Part shown: positions 47,226 to 59,289 of the stretch, in pieces
Numbering within the stretch: the first letter of the stretch is position 1
Layout: the number at the start of each line of letters is the position of its first letter
DNA from: Cryptomeria japonica
Taxonomy: Eukaryota > Streptophyta > Pinopsida > Cupressales > Cupressaceae
Length of the DNA: 64,000 bases
Direction: 5' to 3'
NCBI RefSeq assembly: GCF_030272615.1
Contig: NC_081407.1
Span: 263,484,574 to 263,548,573, forward strand
Position numbers and translations under genes: made by a program
The notes under the pieces: model-generated
Told to the model about the DNA's origin: nothing
Seen by the model: the letters and a program-made list of their open reading frames with translations, nothing else
Databases searched by the model: none

Positions 47226-49062
47226 TCCCAATTAAAATAAGATTTGTTTTATGTTTTCTTATATATATATTTTTTCAAAAAAACTATATGCAATATTAAC
47301 ATTTATAAAATGAAAGAAAAATGTCATGGGGGTATGAATAACAAAAGTTTGTAATATATTTGTAGAAAGATCTATTTTATTCGAAATTAGATTTTTATTG
47401 CTAAATACTATTTATATATTTATATATATAGATATATTGAATAACGAAGTTTGTGTATATTTGGATTTGTTGCTTAATTAAAAATTCATTAATCATGGCT
47501 TATTAAATTTATAGTAGTTAACATTTAATTTTGGAACCAATTCCAATAGGGAAGTAATCTTTGGAAAAGAGATTAAATAATGTGTTTATTTGATGATCTT
47601 GAGATAAAATACTTTTGTTAACATTTGGTAATACATTTTGATAAGAAGTTTTTCTGGGATATGTATTGTCTTTCGTTTGCATGATAAAGAACAACCAGAA
47701 GTTTTTAGGAATGAAATACTAAAGTATAGGAGTGTATGGAATATGAATCTAAAATTATCTTTGTATATTTTGTTAGTACTTCAACGATATGCTAGTAGAA
47801 TGAATGTAAATTTGATATCGTATCGATCAAAAAAAAATTGTTGTAAGTTTAAGTTCTGTATTTGCCTTGTCTAAAGTGGTGGCAAACCTTTATGCATTTG
47901 TTTTGGACCCTGTCATTGTTGAAATTGGGGCACCTATTTAAGTCTTAGGTCTCTAAATAGAGTACTATTGGACAATGGACCTTGTACTTTCTTTTAGCAT
48001 GCTCAGTTGGATCCGCCTCTATGTGGACATCATTTAGGATTTATGGACCAAAGTGGTCATTTGTATACTGGTTGTGTTCGCCTAAGTGGCAAAGATGTAG
48101 CAGACATGTAATTAAGTATTTCCAACTATATTGAATGTTAGAGGGGTCTTGTAGTTTAGCAAACCCGGAGATGTAGCCCTTTAGGGGTGAACTCCGAGAT
48201 CATATCTGTGTTATGTGATGTGTTTAGCCTCCTTTGTTTCATGCTTTAAGTTATGATGTATGGTTGTTATCTTGTATAAGTGTATGGTGGGAATTTAATG
48301 AATTTAAATCAAAGTGCATAAAATTATTCATCTTGATAAATGTAGTAATCAGGTTCATAAAACATTGTAAGTATGATTATGGAAAAGTATTTGGTTTATG
48401 TAATTAAAGGAAGTAATGGTGGAAAGAATCTCATTAGGATACCATTATTGTTTTAGCTTGATATAAGTTGGTAAATTGATCGAATGTGTATGGGTAACAA
48501 AGTTAGTACTAATGTCGTAATTTTCTAATTTGAAACCTTAAGGATGAACATCATATAGGTATTTACTTTTATCTTCTTAAATGAGTATCGCCATGTTAAT
48601 TATATTTTTCTATATTGGATGGATTTGTTTAGCTATTTCACATCTTAAACTTAACAAATAATCTTTACCAAACTAACTTGATAATTGGGTGAACTCAACT
48701 ATTTATCTATAATTATAACCCTAAAAAAAGAATTCCCTTATGATTGCTAAAATTGAACTGGGAAGGGAAGAATTCGTATAGTTGTTTAAATCTTAATCTT
48801 AGTAAATGTGTCTTTTCATATTAACTACATTTAACTAAAAAGAGTGACATGCAACAAGATAGTTATATTCTAATCGTAATGGAAGAAAGTCACCATGAAC
48901 TTACATTTTAATCCTATAATAATGAATATCATCTTGCTAACTATATTTTAATTAAAGGGATGAACTCATGTGTTCCTATTACATTTTCACCTTAATGAAT
49001 TGAGCTCCTTCTTTTAGCATTATTAAAACTTCAATGAATGAACTCTATGGCTACTTACACTT
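47226..49062 (+). other. LTR continuation without genes, with a degenerate repeat array
   Basis: AT-rich, no gene. From about 48,540 to 49,058 are degenerate repeats of roughly 60-75 bases around TTAA-TCCTTAATGAATGAACTC-ATCTTA. The same array continues at 59,337-59,570, beyond the DNA transposon, which shows that the transposon split one array. Confidence 0.6.
49059..49062 (+). repeat. Target site duplication ACTT, left copy
   Basis: Same four bases as 59,333-59,336, directly outside the terminal inverted repeats. Confidence 0.65.
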
Positions 49063-49100
49063 GGGTGAATTCACAAAGCTGGTTCCCACTTTTGCCAATG
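49063..49100 (+). repeat. Left terminal inverted repeat of the DNA transposon
   Basis: Begins GGGTGAATTCACAA; pairs with the reverse complement of 59,290-59,332. Confidence 0.8.
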
Positions 49101-49138
49101 AAGGAATTTGGCGAAAGTGGGAATTTTGGATTTGCCCG

Positions 49139-49320
49139 TGTTCGAGCGAAATGGAAATGTTCGCTCGGACTACCCCTGGGAGTCCGAGCGAACCAAACTT
49201 TTCACTTGGGTTTGCTCGAACATCGGGCAAGTTTTGGGTTCGAGCAAACCCATTAAAATATTAATATTTAATGGGTTCGCTCGAACCCCCCCATTTGCTT
49301 GAACCCTTTGTGGTTAGGGT
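49139..49320. repeat. Left subterminal cluster of TTCGCTCGAAC motifs
   Basis: About eight copies, in both orientations, of the near-palindrome GGTTCGCTCGAACC and variants (GTTCGAGCGAA, GTTCGCTCGGAC, GGTTTGCTCGAAC). A matching cluster lies at 58,350-58,535. Such subterminal repeats are typical transposase-binding arrays in CACTA-like and other large plant transposons; binding here is inferred. Confidence 0.75.
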
Positions 49321-49944
49321 TTTTTTTTTAAAATTATAAATATCGAAAATGACGGTTAAAAGGTCATTATCAAATTTGACTTTTTCTATCTGGTGGGGGT
49401 TGGATCGAACCAATCGTCAGCATCACATCATTGAGCTTTGTCTGCAGTAGTTAGCATCTTTCCTATTTCAGTTTTCGACCTTTGTTATATCAAGTGCACA
49501 AAATAACCCTTTGTTTGGTTTAATAATGTCCTTTTTTATTAAATTTGTAAATAATTTGTTTGTTAATTTATTTTTTTAATTAAATAATTGTATATAGTTA
49601 TTGTTTTTCAACATTTTAGAAAAATGTTTGATAATTTATTGTTTTTCATTATTTTAGAAAAATGTTTGATAATTTATTGTTTTTCATTATTTTAGAAAAA
49701 TGTTTGATAATTTAATGTTTTGATTGAAATGTGTCAATTTGTTTTTAAAATTACATAATTGTATAGATGTATATTTTTTTCAACATTTTAAAAAATTGTT
49801 ATGAAAAACATAGAAAACTAACCTGTAGTAAATCAGAACTTAGAAAAACATTAGCAAAAAAAGAAACACGTTAGAAAAATTAATTTAAATAAACATTAGA
49901 AAATTTACAAATTTAAACAAATTAGACAAAATAAATTTCCTCTA
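49321..49944 (+). other. AT-rich stretch with a 46-base triplicate
   Basis: No gene. Bases 49,599-49,717 are three tandem copies of about 46 bases around TTTTAGAAAAATGTTTGATA. The rest is simple AT-rich DNA. Confidence 0.6.
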
Positions 49945-52235
49945 CAATGTGACCCATTTTCACATCCTATTACACGCACAACATGACCCCTTAAGACCAT
50001 ATATGACACTATACATTCCCTTAGGAGGTCATAGAGGATCACATATAACATAGTAGCGTACATGTATGACATTCCCTTTAGGATAACATCTAGTGTCCTA
50101 AGGGGTCATACGTGGTTCTAAGGGGTCACACATGTGTTATAACACATGCGTGACCCCTTATAAAATTATAGTGTGAATGACATACCCCTTAGTCCATCAA
50201 ATAGTGTCTTAACACATGCGTGACCCATTACAACCACATATGACCCTTTATAAAATCCTAGTGTGAACGACATACCCCTTAGTCCATCACATAGCGTCTT
50301 AAGGAGTCGTATGTAGTCCTAAGGGGCCACGCATGCATTAACACATGCATGACCCCTTATTAGGTCACATAGGACCCCTTATAACATCCTACTATACATA
50401 TGACATTCCCCTTAGGATCACATAGTGTCATAAGGGGTCATATGTGGTCCTGAGGGGTCATGCATGTGTTATAACATATGCATGACCCCTTAGAACCACA
50501 TATGACCCCTTATAAAATCCTAGTGTGAACGACATACCCCTTAGTCCATCACATAGTGTCTTAAGGGGTCGTATATTGTCCTAAGGGGTCATGCATGCAT
50601 TAACACATGTGTGACCCCTTAGTAGGTCACATATGACCCCTTATAACATCCTACTGTACATATGACATTCCCCTTAGGATCATATAGTGTCCTAAGGGGT
50701 CATATGTGGTTAGAACCACATATGACCCATTATAAAATCCTAGTGTGAATGACATACCCCTTAGTTCATCACATAGTGTCTTAAGGGGTCGTATGTGGTC
50801 CTAAGGGGTCACGCATGCATTGACACATGTGACCCCTTAGTAGGTAACATATGACCCCTTATAACATCCTACTATACATATGACATTTCCTATGTGTCCT
50901 AAGGGGTTGAATATGTGGTCCTAAGGGCTCATGCATGCATTAACACATGCGTGACCCCTTAGTAGGTCACATATGACCCCTTATAACATCCTACTATACA
51001 TATGACATTCCCCTTAGGATCACATAGTTTCATAAGGGGTCATATGTGGTCCTGAGGGGTCATGCATGTGTTATAACATATGCATGACCCCTTAGAACCG
51101 CATTTGACCCCTTATAGAATCCTAGTGTGAATGACATACCCCTTATTCCATCACATAGTGTCTTAAGGGGTCATATGTTGTCGTAAGGGGTCATGCATGC
51201 ATTAACACATGCGTGACCCCTTAGTAGGTCACATATGACCCCTTATAACATCCTACTGTACATATGACATTCCCCTTAGGATCATATAATGTCCTAAGGG
51301 GTCATATGTGGTTAGAACCACATATGACCCCTTATAAAATCCTAGTGTGAACAACATACCTCTTAGTCCATCACATAGTATCTTAAGGGGTCGTATGTTG
51401 TCCTAAGGGGTCATGTATGCATTAACACATGTGTGACCCCTTAGTAGGTCACATATGACCCCTTATAACATCCTACTATACATATGACATTCCCCTTAGG
51501 ATCATATAGTGTCCTAAGGGGTCATATGTGGTTAGAACCACATATGACCCCTTATAAAATCCTAGTGTGAATGACATACCCCTTAGTCCATCACATAGTA
51601 TCTTAAGGGGTCGTATGTGGTCCTAAGGGGTCAACATGCATTAACACATGCGTGACCCCTTAGTAGGTCACATATGACCCCTTATAACATCCTACTATAC
51701 ATATGACATTCCCCTTAGGATCATATAGTGTCCTAAGGGGTCATATGTGGTTAGACCCACATATGACCCCTTACTAAATCCTAGTGTGGATGACATACCC
51801 CTTAGTTCATCACATAGTGTCTTAAGGGGTCGTATGTGGTCCTAAGGGGTCACGCATGCATACGTGACCCCTTAGTAGGTCACATATGACCCCTTATAAC
51901 ATCCTACTGTACATATGACATTTCCTATTTGTCCTAAGGGGTTGAATATGTGGTCCTAAGGGCTCACGCATGCATTAACACATGCGTGACCCCTTATAAA
52001 ATCTTGGTGTGAATGACATACCCTTTAGTCCATCACATAGTATCTTAAGGGGTCAACATGCATTAACACATACGTGACCCCTTAGTTCATCACATAGTGT
52101 CTTAAGGGGTCGTATGTGGTCCTAAGGGGTCATACATGCATTGACACATATGTGACCCCTTAGTAGGTCACATATGACCTCTTATAACATCCTATTGTAC
52201 ATATGACATTCCCCTTAGGATAATATAGTGTCCTA
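49945..52235. repeat. Hairpin satellite inside the DNA transposon
   Basis: Nine to ten higher-order units, mostly 210-290 bases (one of about 112), judged by the recurring block CCTACTATACATATGACATT. Each unit is built from TAAGGGGTCA and its complement TGACCCCTTA in alternation, so it contains several inverted repeats. The best, 51,295-51,334, has 19-base arms that match perfectly around a 2-base centre. Another type has arms ending in GCATG/CATGC around an 8-base CATTAACA loop (for example 51,183-51,225). No coding potential. Confidence 0.9.
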
Positions 52236-52542
52236 ACATATGACATGTTAGATCTCTCTATTCTTTAATTTTTTATGTATGTCAAAGATTTAAATATGTA
52301 CATGTGTTAGATCTCTCTATCTCTCTGAAATATATGTTATCTCTAGATTTGAAATATATGTTCTCTCTCTCTCTCACTGAAATATTTGAAATTTTTACAT
52401 GTATTTTTTGAAAATGAAAATGATCTCTCTCTCTCTCATGAAGATTTATATGTATATAAGATCTCTCTCTCTCTCTCATGAAAATGATCTCTCTCTCTCT
52501 GCTTGCGTATTTATTTTAACTTTATGACATGTACCTAGATAG
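52236..52542 (+). promoter_or_regulatory. Upstream region of the accessory gene, CT-rich
   Basis: Clusters of (CT)n at 52,305-52,500 (ATCTCTCTCTCTCTCT), interspersed with TATGTATAT stretches. CT tracts like this are common in plant 5' untranslated regions. The ATG of the accessory gene follows at 52,543. No clear TATA box is chosen. Confidence 0.4.
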
Positions 52543-54460
52543 ATGGCATCCCAGGATATACCTTTGCAGGCTCCTAATCAGGATCCACCTTCATAGGCTC
52601 CTGATCAGGATCCACCTACGCAAGCTCCACATCAGAAGCCACCATAGCAGGATCCCCCCTTGCCCAACATTGCTACTATTTTTCATTACAATGATCGAGA
52701 GTTGCATAGGTTGAGGGCCATACTAGATGACCCTCGTACTGATTGCGTGTACAAGAGTACATGCACGTCCATTTTTGACAGTTTGCGGACATTGAGGGAC
52801 TGCTTAGTATCTCATACCTCATTCTCACCTGAGGTTATAGAGGATATATATAGACAGTTAAGGAGTGAGGTGAGGGGTCCTCATTCTTTTGTTGATGTGG
52901 TGGCGGTGGTCTCGAAGGAGACCATCAAGGAGAGATGCTTCCCACAATATCAGGAGAAGAGTAAGGTGAGGGGATATCAGGTTACCAGATGTATCGACCC
53001 ACAGGTTGCATCATTGATTTACCCACGATTCTTAGTAGCCCATGGTCGTTATCCTAATAACGACCAGATTCCATTATACTTTGCACAGCAGGTATTTGCT
53101 AAGGTTCATTTTCAGATGAAACCAAACTACCTTGATATTCTAGGATATTATGGACAGGGGAGGGGTAGGATTGTTGAGAGAGATGCATATTGTAGGTGTG
53201 ATAGAGCTCCACCTAGACACAGGGACCTTGTTGGCTAGAGATTTCCTGCAGTAGTCTCAGCCTTGGCACCCATAGCAGATCACGTTGTAATTGCTTCTCA
53301 GAGAGAAGCAATTGATAGGATTGGACAGATTGCATCAGCAGCAGCCACCATATCTTCTGACAGGGTGGGCAGATATATGATGAGTCGACCACATTCATGA
53401 TCATCCATAGATCATGCATCTTCTAGTCATGGGGGGGCTTTAGATTCAAATGATTGATATATTTCTACTAGCATCCCCTCTCTAGATGAGGTAGTAGCTA
53501 TAGTCAGAGGTAGTAGACATGTACAGATGTCAGAGTATTTAGCCAAGGACCTACTACATGCTTATAGTTTTATTTCATCTCGACTTGGGATACCATTGGG
53601 TGATGTTAGAGAGGAGATTCTCAGAGATGGTCAAGCTACAGTGGCATCGACACATACCCTGAGGTAGTCACAACATTCTCATCACTCTACGCATGCTTCA
53701 GGCACTGACCCACCTACAGATCACTTTGTTGCTGCAGAGGAGGAGCTACGAGCTGATCAGTTCCATATCACAGATGAGGGCCGGTTGGATTCATTTGAGG
53801 AGGAGATACGAACTGATCAGGTACATATCATAGATGAGGGTTTGGACTCATTTGAGGATCAACTGAGAGATTTGAGCCATACTAGATTTATGGACATGCT
53901 ACTATAGTTAGACACTTCATCCATGATGCCCACTCATCTAGTTAGCCCCTTGCACTCCTCAGTGATACATACAGCTAGAGAGAGATATGCAGGCACGAGT
54001 GATGTTGTTGATATGATCATAGGACAGGATCAGACTATACAGCCTACTCCAGGTGATACACAGGTATGTACATGTACATGTGTGTTTAAAATTTTAGAAG
54101 ATATGTATACATACATTGCAAATTTGTACCTGATAAATCTATATATATAGATCTCAAGTTTAATAAATAATCTAGAGTTCTAAGTTTAAATTTGTAGATC
54201 ATTTAAATTGATTGTGGACTAATCCTTAAATTGACAGTTAGCTCATGTCACTCCTTCCTTGAGCTCTGAGCATGTGCATAGGAGAGATTCTTTAGATGTT
54301 GTTAGTGTACAAGTTAGTTATGGTTTTTGGTATATATATTTGATGTACATGCACATCTAGAGAGATATATATATTATATTTAATATTTAAATAAATTCTA
54401 CTTTTGCAGGACTCCCCCTCAAATGGTCGCTCAGTTCGTAGCCGGCATGATCCCTGTTGA
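52543..54460 (+). pseudogene. Accessory gene of the DNA transposon (unrecognised), three exons
   Basis: Proposed exons 52,543-54,063, 54,238-54,312 and 54,410-54,460, all joined in phase 0 at good sites (CAG|GTATGT; GACAG|TTA; CAA|GTTAGT; TTTGCAG|GAC), ending in TGA. The product would be about 548 residues with seven stops: TAG 52,594, 52,645, 53,236, 53,665, 53,905; TGA 53,398, 53,455. The N-terminus has short QAPxQDPP repeats. A conserved-looking part (52,660-53,235) reads DRELHRLRAILDDPRTDCVY, then HGRYPNNDQIPLYFAQQVFA. The rest is acidic and Ser-rich, with a duplicated ADQFHI-DEG/TDQVHI-DEG segment near 53,750-53,840. I recognise no domain. The position suggests a helper protein like those of other two-gene plant transposons. 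Confidence 0.6.
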
Positions 54461-55143
54461 TTTGCTCTAGACTTTATAGCTCATTTACATTTATCTTTTT
54501 ATATACTTTCATATTATATATATTCATGCACGTACATGGAGTTTAGACTCTAGATTATACTTTATACCTAGTTTGTGTTTGACTCTAGATTATACTTTGT
54601 ACTTTATACATGGAGTTTAGACTCTAGATTATACTTTATACCTGGTTTGTGTTTGACTCTAGATTATACTTTATACTTGGTTTGTTTTTGATCATCTATT
54701 ATACATGTTTGATTATATTAGATCTTTATACATGTTTGATTAGATTAGATTTAAATACATGTTTGATTAGATTGTATATTTCATGCATGTACAATGACTT
54801 GTTTAGACTCTAGATTATACTTTATACCTGGTTTGTGTTTGATCATCTATTATACATGTTTGATTATATTAGATTTATACATGTTTGATTATATTAGATT
54901 TAAATACATGTTTGATTTTCAAACAAAAGAGTATGTATGAAATGAACAAACTAAACTTAATAGGTCATGTATTGAATAGTACATGTACATGTCCTAATTC
55001 CATATTAAATATATCAATTTTACAAATGTACATATTACATTCTAATTTAAATATGCATTTTTTAATTAAATACAAATACAATTACATACAATTAAACATG
55101 GACATTTAAATACATCCTAATTTGATATAATGTATAAATAAAC
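54461..55143. repeat. Convergent intergenic spacer with tandem repeats
   Basis: Between the 3' ends of the two genes. Bases 54,539-54,915 are tandem repeats of two alternating blocks, GACTCTAGATTATACTTTAT plus ACCTGGTTTGTGTTT, and ATACATGTTTGATTATATTA. No gene. Terminators of both genes should be here. Confidence 0.65.
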
Positions 55144-58100
55144 TTAAAAAATATCATGTGCATTTTCTATATGTTCTCCTATGTACTTTATTTGATGCTT
55201 TCTTAGAGCACGTTTGATACAAGCTCTTGCACCATCATGTTCACCCTTTCCATGACCACTCTCAAAAAAACTCCACACATGTGGTATTTTGTCATTTCGA
55301 TGATATCTACATAGTGCATAAAATGGCCTTGAAGATTTGAATTGTGCCGCACATCCATCAGACCAAACAAAATGTTTAACTATTGTTATGCCTCTATCTT
55401 TCAAATATTCAAAAAACTTCTTAAAGCAATGTTGTACAAAAAGTGTGTCATGCTCCTTATCATCACTGATATAGAAGTGGTACTCTTTCTTAATGACACA
55501 ATTTTCAAATGTACTATCAACACCATCCAAATTCATCTGTGCATGTCGATAACACACATGCACGAAAATAGTGATTTGCTTTGAAAAGTAATACTCTGAT
55601 TGAATCTCTTTTTGATGTGCAAAAGAGTAATTCTCTACGAAGTCAACTACAAATAAAATAGTTCTAAGTGGGAAAGTGTCTCTTAATCTTTTAAATTATT
55701 CTTCTTGCCACTTGGCAAAAAAACCATGGCATATGTATGGTTTTATCAACTTACGAAAATTTTCCATAAATGTTCCAATAGGTATTTCCTCTTCTACATA
55801 ATCTAGTCTTGTAGATTCCTTTCCAAATTTTGTTTCAAATTTTTTGTACTTGTAACTCTTGCAATTTACCATCTTCCTCATGTCAGTATCTTCATCTCTC
55901 AAAGGCAATTTAGCCAAGTCCCCGCATGTTCCACAAATTCCTCTTATGCAATTTATTTGACTGGTTGCATTATCATCTGATTTATCACATAAGATGGATG
56001 CTATGAATTGACTTGTTCGTTTAGGAGGAGCATTTTCATAACCATCATTATCTTCTCTAATCTTTTGAAACACCTGATAGTACAAGTCAAATTCGATGTG
56101 ATAATGACAACAACAAGTTTTGAAAACTTTGTTTAACTTCACATAATATGGCCTTAACCATTCAAACATGGTTTGTCCAATCTTTATATGAGGGTTTGTT
56201 TTAGTAAACAATACATACAATTCATGTTTTGTTGTGTCTATCCAATGTTTTACATGGAGATCATAACGATCAGGACCAATCCTTTTCTTGATAACATCTC
56301 TACTATTTGATGAAGGGCGAGTATTATCATTCCAAAAACTTGTCACAAAGTTCCTAACAACATCTTCAATTCTATTAGAACGAGGAGGTCTACACATAAT
56401 TGCCCAATTCCCTGCTGAGGTAGTATCATCCAAAATCTTTCTCCTTTTAACATATTTAGATATTGTCCTTCTACTAAAACCAAACTCAGATGACAGTGAA
56501 GAGATTTGTCTTTTTTGAGGCAATCTTTCATTTACTAAAGATGTCAACATCACTCTTCTTGAAATGGTCTTATCTAGTATTCGAGATTTTTTACCAATGT
56601 TCACCAAACCTTTCTTAACATTATCAACAATAGATTTTTGTAGCTGAGAAGATTTCCTCTTTTGACTTGTTGTATCTATACCCAACAATTTCATTGGATC
56701 TATTAAGTCTTTATGAGTAAGTACAATTGATAACAATTGAGCTTTTTCTAGTGTAGTATCAAGATTGTTGAAATGCAACATTATTTCTTTTCCACTTTTA
56801 TTCATTGACCTCCTTTTAGTATGTCTAGGTTCTTCACTGAGACGTTTCAACTCATCCACATCCATTTCAAGTAAATGATGTAAATTTTTAGAAGAAATTT
56901 TTCTCTTCACCTGTTTAGCTAGATCCACAATATGCTCATCCATATCAGTGGTAGGAGGTAAGGAGCCTGACCCCTCTCCTTCAAAGGTCTCCATTGGTTC
57001 AACTTGGACAATCTCCTCCCTATGTTCATCAACTATATTGTGTTCTTCAACAGGTTCGTTTGCTTGTTCTGCACATAATTTAAGAGTTTGTGTAAGGTTC
57101 TTGAATTAATCAGAGATTATTCAATTAGGATTAAGAATAGGGGTGAATTTGGCTTAAAGCTTTACATGTTAAAATTAGCCCATTCAATTTGTTTTATTAA
57201 ATTTAATTACTTTCAGGACCTTATTGTTATAACTCTAATTAAATTACCTGTTTAGGTTTAAAGTTCAATTTGTTCTCAGGTTAGGATTAAAGTTCAATCT
57301 CTAATTTTGAGCACTAATTTAACACATAAAATAAAATTTTGATAAATTAGAAATTCCAATTTTGAAAATTAAAAGTACAAATATTTTGATGCATGCATAT
57401 GATAACTTAGGTGACCTCATATTAATTTGTTATGGACCATAATGTAAGTGGACTATAATTTGTCACATGTGTGTATATTTAAGACCTATTATTGCATAAT
57501 AAACCTCCTAATCTGAAATGTTTTTGCATGTACGTGAAGTTGAATATAAATAGTTCACCTAAATTATTCAACATGTTTAATAGGTTATAAATTTATGTCA
57601 CATTTAAGACCTATAATCAATGTAATAGTCCTAATAGGCCTTATTATTAAAATCAATATGACCACATTTGAAAAAACATTTCACAATTAATATACTTAAC
57701 TACCCTTAAGACAGATATATTATATGATATTAAAGGACCTATCAAATGAAATTACTTGTACATGTAGATTAAATATTCAATATATATAATTTAGAACCTA
57801 CAAATTATGATATAATAGGTCTTATTAATTTTATGACTTAATAGGTCTTATCTATTATAAATGAACTTAAGTATATAGGAGAAAAATGCAATTACACAAC
57901 AAGCAAGTTGATGGAATTTGAAATTTGCAAATACACATGTATTATCTCAAATTAATTATGTTTTCCAATTAAAACAAAATTATTTTTAATCCTATTAAAA
58001 ATATTAGATAAAAAATATTGAATTCTAATTAATTGATACGTAATACATATTAAATTAAATAGAAATAAAATTAAAAATACATACTTGCATCATGATATCT

Positions 58101-58187
58101 TTGTCTTCTTTGTTCTCGATATCTTTCTTCCATTTTGGGAGAATAATTCCTTGAAGTCTTATTTTGCCTTCTCTTCTTGTTCCCCAT
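55144..58187 (-). pseudogene. DDE-type transposase gene, two exons, one internal stop
   Basis: Exon 1 (58,187-58,085) starts MGNKKRRQNKTSRNY, a basic nuclear-signal-like end. Donor CAA|GTATGT joins acceptor GTGCAG|AAC so that exon 2 (57,068-55,144) stays in frame, giving about 675 codons with a single TAA (55,698) where the context suggests Gln. Visible parts: helix-turn-helix-like SSLSSEFGFSRRTISKYVKR (about residues 225-243), CCCHYH (353-358) and CIRGICGTCG (408-417) metal-binding candidates. An RNase-H-like core has VVDFVENYS (Asp about 510), VWSDGCAAQFKS (Asp about 605) and SGHGKGEHDGA (Glu about 645). From memory, this D-F-(A/V)-E-N-Y / S-D-G / H-G-K-G-x-x-D-G set belongs to a transposase family common in cnidarians, molluscs and fish; I cannot name it safely. 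Confidence 0.75.
57069..58084 (-). other. Intron of the transposase gene
   Basis: About 1 kb, AT-rich, without frames; donor GTATGT and acceptor GTGCAG on the minus strand. The joined frame has no shift, supporting the intron. Confidence 0.6.
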
Positions 58188-58349
58188 GCTTTTACAAAAA
58201 ACCTTCAAATTATTGCCTTCAAAATAATTTTCAAATGTCTTCTCTCATCCAAAAATGCAAATTATTTTAATCATTTGGGTGATAAAAAGCGAAAAAAAAT
58301 TATGGACATTTATACAATTTCACAAATGAAAAAAAAAAAAAAAAATGCG

Positions 58350-58535
58350 TCGGCCAGAGTTCGAACGAAAGCCGACAGTTAAAAATTGTTGGGTTCGCTC
58401 GAACATGATAGTTGCAAAAATGTGCGTACCAAAATCAAGCTCATTGGTTCGAGCGAATGGGGGTTCGCTCGAACCCTTTTTGGTTCAAGCGAACCCAATC
58501 CGCTCGAACTCATGTTCATTCGAACCCGCAAATTA
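58350..58535. repeat. Right subterminal cluster of TTCGCTCGAAC motifs
   Basis: About eight copies in both orientations (GGGTTCGCTCGAAC, GGTTCGAGCGAA, GGTTCAAGCGAACCC and others), mirroring 49,139-49,320. It lies about 800 bases from the right end, against about 80 on the left, so the layout is asymmetric. It sits just upstream of the transposase start and may also affect its promoter. Confidence 0.75.
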
Positions 58536-59289
58536 AGGGTTTCTCCCAAAAAGTTTCAGAGTTCTGAAGAATTAATGACTTCAGAGCTCTGGTTCAATGC
58601 ATGAATGAAATAATCTTGATAACCCAAAAATATTAGATGGTAGTACTCGAAGCAAGCTTTCCAACGAGTATAATTTTGTTATATTTTGAATTTATTATGT
58701 TCTTGTTTTTTTAATTTTAAGGAAAATTGGTTTTTCACCGAACATGAACTTCTCTGTTCAACGCATTGGGAAAAATAAGAAACTAATTCAAAAAAATTCT
58801 GAAAAATATCTATGCCCCTGGTATTGATGTCTTCTTTCTAACAAAAAAAAAAAATTGAATTTCGATTTATATAGAACAAGTTATGTGTTCAAACGTAAAC
58901 CTATGTTTGAATTATGACTAGTCGGACTTCAAAACTTTATAAAATGAAAAATATTGAACATATCACTATAAAACCAAATGCAAGCCCTGGATATTGATGT
59001 TACAAACCAAAATTTGAAATAATTGAGTTTTTATCATTTATAGAAAAAAAGTTATGCATTTCGGGAGGCACATCACTCTTAAAAAATGTAGTTTGATGTA
59101 AAAAACTACTTTTCGAGGGAGATGGAAATTTTTTTAAAAAATCCTTTAAAAAAACTTGAAAAAAATGTATATAGAATCTACAAACAAAATGTAGAAATCA
59201 CTAATTTACATCATCTTCAAATTTTTAATAGTTTAAAAGTTATAGTTCTCAGAAGTTGAAGATTATTTTAAAAATGTACATCTCAATGT
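58536..59289. other. AT-rich right arm of the DNA transposon
   Basis: No gene. Four short repeated themes, such as TTAT-GAACAAGTTATG-TTC and AAAAATTTGAAATAATTGAG variants, but no clear array. Confidence 0.4.

Noticed and set aside
46690-47299. Overlapping open frames with repeated HSVDPGP-like or STLWA-like peptides
   Set aside because: They are translations of the 28-base hairpin minisatellite in different frames and strands.
49260-49300. tRNA-like GGTTCG motifs near the transposon ends
   Set aside because: The motif resembles a T-loop, but no cloverleaf, A-box or acceptor stem is found and it repeats many times as a subterminal motif.
49945-52235. CRISPR-like array of palindromic repeats
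   Set aside because: Nuclear plant DNA with full tandem units, no unique spacers of constant length and no cas genes; it is a satellite.
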